Shown: in pieces, positions 27,456 through 34,154 of the stretch
Layout: every line of letters begins with the position of its first letter
How positions within the stretch are numbered: the stretch's first letter is position 1
Assembly: GCF_902829255.1 (NCBI RefSeq)
Contig: NZ_CADEPK010000019.1
Location: forward strand, 1 to 34,154
Length of the DNA stretch: 34,154 nucleotides
Direction of reading: 5' to 3'
Origin: Metabacillus niabensis
GTDB taxonomy: Bacteria > Bacillota > Bacilli > Bacillales > Bacillaceae
Program-made: the position numbers and the translations under genes
Notes under the pieces: model-generated
Told to the model about the DNA's origin: nothing
Seen by the model: the letters and a program-made list of their open reading frames with translations, nothing else
The model's database searches: none

Positions 27456-27812
27456 GTGAAATACATAATTGTTATAACGATTGTAATGCTACTTTTGCTT
27501 GGGTGTAAGGCAAATAACACTTCTGAAATGATATCTGAACTAGAGAAACCTAATGATAATCGAACAATGAGCGGAGTCGTTTATTCAGGAATTGAAGGAA
27601 AGTGGTTACTTCTTAATGTAAAATCACCTCCTGATTTATCAAATTATGATTTAGAACAAGTGAAAAAAGAATTTAAAGACATTATCCAACTTTATAATTT
27701 GAACAGTAGAGTTCAATCAGGAGATAAAATCACAATCTGGTATGATTATATTAGAGAGTCTTATCCTCCGAAAACAAAGGTATTGAAGTATGAAAAGATA
27801 GTCGATAAATAA
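27456..27812 (+). CDS. DUF3221-like lipoprotein
   Basis: A 118-residue exported protein. The GTG start is preceded by caggtga. The signal peptide ends in LLLGC with lipidated Cys17. The mature part shows the DUF3221 pattern of strands and the closing block SGDKITIWYDYIRESYPPKT. Similar small Bacillus lipoproteins have no known function. The gene is flanked by terminators on both sides and is probably monocistronic. Confidence 0.8.
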   Translation: MKYIIVITIVMLLLLGCKANNTSEMISELEKPNDNRTMSGVVYSGIEGKWLLLNVKSPPDLSNYDLEQVKKEFKDIIQLYNLNSRVQSGDKITIWYDYIRESYPPKTKVLKYEKIVDK

Positions 27813-27855
27813 TTGATTTATTCATTCTTATTATTAAAAATTTTTAATACATAAA

Positions 27856-27884
27856 GAGGCATTGCTACAAACAATGCCTTTTCT
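27856..27884. terminator. Bidirectional terminator, lipoprotein and lacZ
   Basis: Perfect aggcattg / caatgcct stem with a 7-nt loop and a T-run on the plus strand, between convergent genes. Confidence 0.75.
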
Positions 27885-27909
27885 ATTTGTTCCAATATTT
27901 ATTTTTCAA

Positions 27910-31755
<3,846 letters not shown>

Positions 31756-31814
31756 GCGTGTCAAAGGGTGATCCGACACGCACTAACACCGCGAAGGCTC
31801 CGTGACAGCCCGCG
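31756..31814 (+). ncRNA. Two GC-rich hairpins upstream of a small membrane protein
   Basis: The first hairpin has gcgtgtc / gacacgc (31756-31762 with 31775-31781) and the second cgcg-aa-ggct / agcc-cgcg (31790-31814). They are much more GC-rich than the flanking DNA. The element ends about 45 bp before the ribosome site of the gene at 31876, without an intervening terminator. It matches no riboswitch class that I recognise. Strand and transcription are inferred from the downstream gene. Confidence 0.4.
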
Positions 31815-31875
31815 AAAGAAAGAAATTAACAACAAAGATTAACAACGCCTACAAAAAAAGTGAGGGTGATTGAAA

Positions 31876-32100
31876 TTGACTGGCCTTGTTGCAGTTATTT
31901 TAGTTTTTTCTATTCCAATCATTGCGATTATTACTAGCCATTTGGAGAGCCAATCAAAAAGAAAGCATAAAATGATTAAGGAAGAGCTAGAATTAGAAAA
32001 ACTTAAGCATGAAAACTTTAAATTGGAAACAGAAAAAATGAGACTTGAGCTTGAACAAATGAAAATTGAAGATTCATCCAACAAATCTAATATCCTTTAA
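31876..32100 (+). CDS. Small membrane protein with coiled-coil tail
   Basis: About 74 residues. Residues 2-22 form one transmembrane helix (GLVAVILVFSIPIIAIIT), and the rest is a highly charged helix (KHKMIKEELELEKLKHENFK, then a heptad-like LETEKMRLELEQ), a coiled coil facing the cytoplasm. The start is TTG: 31876 is better spaced than 31870 from gagggtga. The layout resembles small envelope-stress or scaffolding proteins, but I recognise no family. The GC-rich hairpins 31756-31814 lie in its leader. Confidence 0.65.
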   Translation: MTGLVAVILVFSIPIIAIITSHLESQSKRKHKMIKEELELEKLKHENFKLETEKMRLELEQMKIEDSSNKSNIL

Positions 32101-32337
32101 TAAATCTTCCAATCGGAGGATTTTACTTTTATTTATATCTAGTTTGTGCCTTCTGTTAAACTTACAAGCTGATTTCTTTACATGTGATTCGCTTTCTGCA
32201 GAAGAGCTATTCTCCTTATACACGTTCTTCTCCTGCTAAATCTCACGTTTCCGCTAATCAGCATTGTAAGAATATCAACCTCAAGCTTTAAAACTGCTTT
32301 AAATAAGATTGGGACATTATTATTTTTGGAGGGTATT

Positions 32338-32523
32338 ATGACATTTGCCATCATTCTCGTTATCTTAATTGGGATTTTAGCGCTTATTGGAACTTTATTG
32401 TTAGGTGGCAAGGGTGATCATAACTATGATGAGCAAACGAAAGGAAATATTTCACGTTTATCATGGATTTATATTCTTCTAGGTATCGCTATCGTTATTG
32501 CATTTGCAATTTATTTGTTTTAA
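32338..32523 (+). CDS. Small two-helix membrane protein
   Basis: A 61-residue protein with two transmembrane helices, about 3-26 and 43-61, joined by a short polar loop (GGKGDHNYDEQTKGNIS). The ATG at 32338 follows ggaggg at 6 bp; an in-frame TTG at 32326 overlaps that site. No function is recognised, and similar small proteins are common in Bacillus. Confidence 0.7.
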   Translation: MTFAIILVILIGILALIGTLLLGGKGDHNYDEQTKGNISRLSWIYILLGIAIVIAFAIYLF

Positions 32524-32564
32524 TAACGCTCCTAGAAGCCATTATTTCACTAAAGATCACCTTT

Positions 32565-32614
32565 TGAAAACGCATTCACAATATGTTCACAATTATCTCG
32601 TAAAAACGCTTTCA
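32565..32614 (+). promoter_or_regulatory. Two cre-like operators upstream of the 59-residue protein
   Basis: TGAAAACGCATTCA (32565-32578) and TAAAAACGCTTTCA (32601-32614) each match the CcpA cre consensus TGWAANCGNTNWCA at 13 of 14 positions. They lie about 65 and 100 bp before the start at 32677, with AT-rich TATAAT-like DNA between, suggesting carbon-catabolite control of that gene. Confidence 0.5.
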
Positions 32615-32676
32615 TTTAATGAGTATATTATACTATAATAGAATCAAATAGAAGATCATCTAAGGAGAGACTAAAT

Positions 32677-32856
32677 ATGAAACATTTCGTTTTTTTAATT
32701 GATACAGGAAATGAAACAATTGAACATAAAATTAATGCATCAGGAATGACAGATGCTGTAAAACGAATTAAAGATATTCAAAAAGATTTGAAGAAAAATG
32801 ACCATACAAAATTAAAAATAAAATTTAAGGGCGTTATTTATGGAAACGCTTACTAG
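32677..32856 (+). CDS. Small unknown protein, 59 residues
   Basis: A very good ribosome site (aaggagaga) precedes ATG 32677. The sequence begins MKHFVFLIDTGNETIEHKIN and ends KLKIKFKGVIYGNAY, with an amphipathic central helix (TDAVKRIKDIQKDLKK). It has no signal peptide. I recognise no family. Two cre-like sites upstream and a terminator downstream make it a well-formed single-gene unit. Confidence 0.75.
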   Translation: MKHFVFLIDTGNETIEHKINASGMTDAVKRIKDIQKDLKKNDHTKLKIKFKGVIYGNAY

Positions 32857-32869
32857 TTCATTTACCTTT

Positions 32870-32901
32870 AAGGATGACGATTATCATTGTCATCCTTTTT
32901 G
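32870..32901 (+). terminator. Terminator after the 59-residue protein
   Basis: Stem aaggatgac / gtcatcctt with a 10-nt loop and five T. It lies about 14 bp beyond the stop codon. Confidence 0.85.
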
Positions 32902-33011
32902 TTTGTCTACTTACACATCGATGTTTACACCGTGTTGGCTCATCATCCCCCGCTAATAGCGAAATCAAGCAAAACAACAAAAAAGTAAGCAAAGATTTCG
33001 AAAACAGGAAA

Positions 33012-33048
33012 TAAAAAAACAGCGCCACTGTTCATTTGGGCACTGTTC
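33012..33048 (-). terminator. Terminator of the YesL-type gene
   Basis: On the minus strand aacagtgcc pairs with ggcgctgtt (one wobble), followed by seven T. Confidence 0.8.
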
Positions 33049-33056
33049 CTTTCATC

Positions 33057-33770
33057 TTACAGCTCAGCTTGCTTTTCCTCAGGATTCACTTTTTTATTTG
33101 CGAGGATTTTATTCATTTTTTGATAATACCCAGTGAATGAAATTAACGCAATTAACGTCCCAGTAAAAAATGGAAGAAGAAACGTAAACATCGTTAAGCT
33201 AATATATAAAATTACGGCAACTCCGATGAGCATTAATATATTCGTAATTGGGTAAACAAGCGATAAAAAGAACGAATTTTTAATACTTGTTACAAAGGTC
33301 AATTCCGAATGTACTGTGTTTGAAAAGAAGGACAACGTGAAAAGAATTAAAAATAGTCCGGCAGCTAAAAATAGAGAACTAATGAACACATTTACTTGTG
33401 AAAAATAATAAAAATCAAATCCCCATATTATCCAAAGTAATGTGAAAACAATTCCTCCACATAAGCTTCTTACATAGTTTTCTTTGTAAAAACCCCAATA
33501 TGATTTTACTAAAGGAACATCTGTCTCCCCCATTACCCATTTTCTTACTACACCAAACATTGCAGTCGTTGCTGGGAAAAACAAGAAGGGTGATAAAACA
33601 GCAATCGTCAAAATTATCGTAAACGCAACTGATAAATCATCGGCTAGTAAAAGTGATAATAGCAAATAGCAAATAGGAATATTAAACAAAACCCATAATA
33701 TATTAATCACGGATAATCTCATGACCCATTCAAATACTCGATTTAGTCCACTCATCATTTCTGTCATCAT
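33057..33770 (-). CDS. DUF624/YesL-family membrane protein
   Basis: A 237-residue integral membrane protein with five or six transmembrane helices (about 18-40, 45-68, 105-125, 130-150, 165-188, 190-215) and a charged C-terminus. Its layout and the FNIPICYLL, GVVRKW and ENYVRS-type segments fit the YesL family, which usually lies near carbohydrate-utilisation genes in Bacillus; the exact function is unknown. The start is ATG 33770; a second ATG follows at once and the ribosome site (gggatgaa) is weak. No ABC-transporter genes lie in the window. Confidence 0.75.
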   Translation of the reverse strand: MMTEMMSGLNRVFEWVMRLSVINILWVLFNIPICYLLLSLLLADDLSVAFTIILTIAVLSPFLFFPATTAMFGVVRKWVMGETDVPLVKSYWGFYKENYVRSLCGGIVFTLLWIIWGFDFYYFSQVNVFISSLFLAAGLFLILFTLSFFSNTVHSELTFVTSIKNSFFLSLVYPITNILMLIGVAVILYISLTMFTFLLPFFTGTLIALISFTGYYQKMNKILANKKVNPEEKQAEL

Positions 33771-33912
33771 TTCATCCCGCTTTCATTATGCTTATCATGA
33801 AAAGTATTTCACGTCTATTATAGCATAAAGCGTTTCCATATAGTGAGTTTTCTATAGTTTGATAGATTTTGGAAAGTCATGAGTGCATGTCTAGATAGGA
33901 TAAATGAGCATT

Positions 33913-34154
33913 TTACCTGTTATTTTTCCTCCTCATATACTCAATTGTTTCCTTAATCCCTTCCTTATAAGGTGTTTTTGGTATCTTTCCAATCTCATTT
34001 TCATACTTTTCTCCTGATAAAACGACAGGCTCTTCGCTTAAATAAAACATCTCGACTACCTCCCGCATATCCTTGCTAAATAGACCGAGAAATTGAATCA
34101 TTGCTTTTGTAACAGTCGAAACCTTCCTATGATAGTTAACCGTTTGTCTTAATA
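33913..34154 (-). CDS. C-terminal part of an SDR/epimerase-like protein (cut by window end)
   Basis: The frame is open from the window end to the stop at 33913, so the visible 80 codons are only the end of a gene that starts beyond 34154. The closing residues (GEKYENEIGKIPKTPYKEGI, then KETIEYMRRK) resemble the C-terminus of NAD-dependent epimerase/dehydratase proteins. An internal ATG at 34101 is not a likely start because the upstream codons are open and fit the same protein. Confidence 0.6.
   Translation of the reverse strand, partial: LRQTVNYHRKVSTVTKAMIQFLGLFSKDMREVVEMFYLSEEPVVLSGEKYENEIGKIPKTPYKEGIKETIEYMRRKNNR

Overview
The window is low-GC DNA from a spore-forming member of the Bacillaceae. 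This rests on the AGGAGG-type ribosome binding sites, frequent TTG/GTG starts, U-tailed hairpin terminators, a Bacillus trnD-like tRNA cluster, a LicT-controlled beta-glucoside operon, and a gene set matching the spore-coat polysaccharide cluster ytdA-ytcABC plus cotI of Bacillus subtilis. The species cannot be named from sequence alone.

Layout. (1) 0.4-1.65 kb: an Excalibur-domain surface protein with an LPDTA sorting signal, and its class D sortase, separated by a terminator hairpin. (2) 1.9-6.3 kb, minus strand: licT-bglP-bglH, a PTS beta-glucoside operon with two ribonucleic antiterminator (RAT) sites; near-identical inverted 26-bp sequences lie outside both ends. (3) 6.65-8.57 kb: a lipoprotein and a tRNA-dihydrouridine synthase. 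(4) 8.97-11.14 kb, minus strand: 16 tRNAs in trnD order, a 5S rRNA, and only the last ~124 nt of a 23S rRNA. The 16S and most of the 23S are missing. (5) 11.4-13.1 kb: a TetR regulator and a zinc alcohol dehydrogenase. (6) 13.3-14.1 kb: a 45-residue peptide with a lasso/paeninodin-type leader, followed by a GNAT acyltransferase-like gene. (7) 14.6-18.65 kb: an unknown protein, an RNase J, a cold-shock protein and a HAD phosphatase, with a MITE-like element in front of the phosphatase gene. (8) 18.7-27.3 kb: spore-coat polysaccharide genes, comprising UDP-glucose pyrophosphorylase, UDP-glucose dehydrogenase, CotI-type kinase, two GT4 glycosyltransferases, an epimerase and two small unknown proteins. 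Two sigma-K-like promoters lie in this block. (9) 27.4-31.1 kb: a DUF3221 lipoprotein and a large GH2 beta-galactosidase. (10) 31.7-34.15 kb: small membrane or orphan proteins, a DUF624/YesL-type membrane protein, and the 3' part of an SDR/epimerase gene cut by the window edge.

How the genes fit together. UDP-glucose pyrophosphorylase and dehydrogenase would supply UDP-glucuronate. The epimerase would convert it, and the two related glycosyltransferases would use the product for a spore-surface glycan made in the mother cell. The beta-glucoside operon takes up and cleaves aryl- or cello-type beta-glucosides, with substrate sensed by LicT. The best candidates for something undescribed are the peptide/GNAT pair at 13.3-14.1 kb, the 143-nt inverted-repeat element with an 8-bp target duplication at 17.68 kb, the rRNA operon reduced to 5S plus tRNAs, and the oppositely charged pair of a Lys/Ala/Thr-repeat glycosyltransferase and an Asp/Glu-rich protein at 22.5-24.6 kb.
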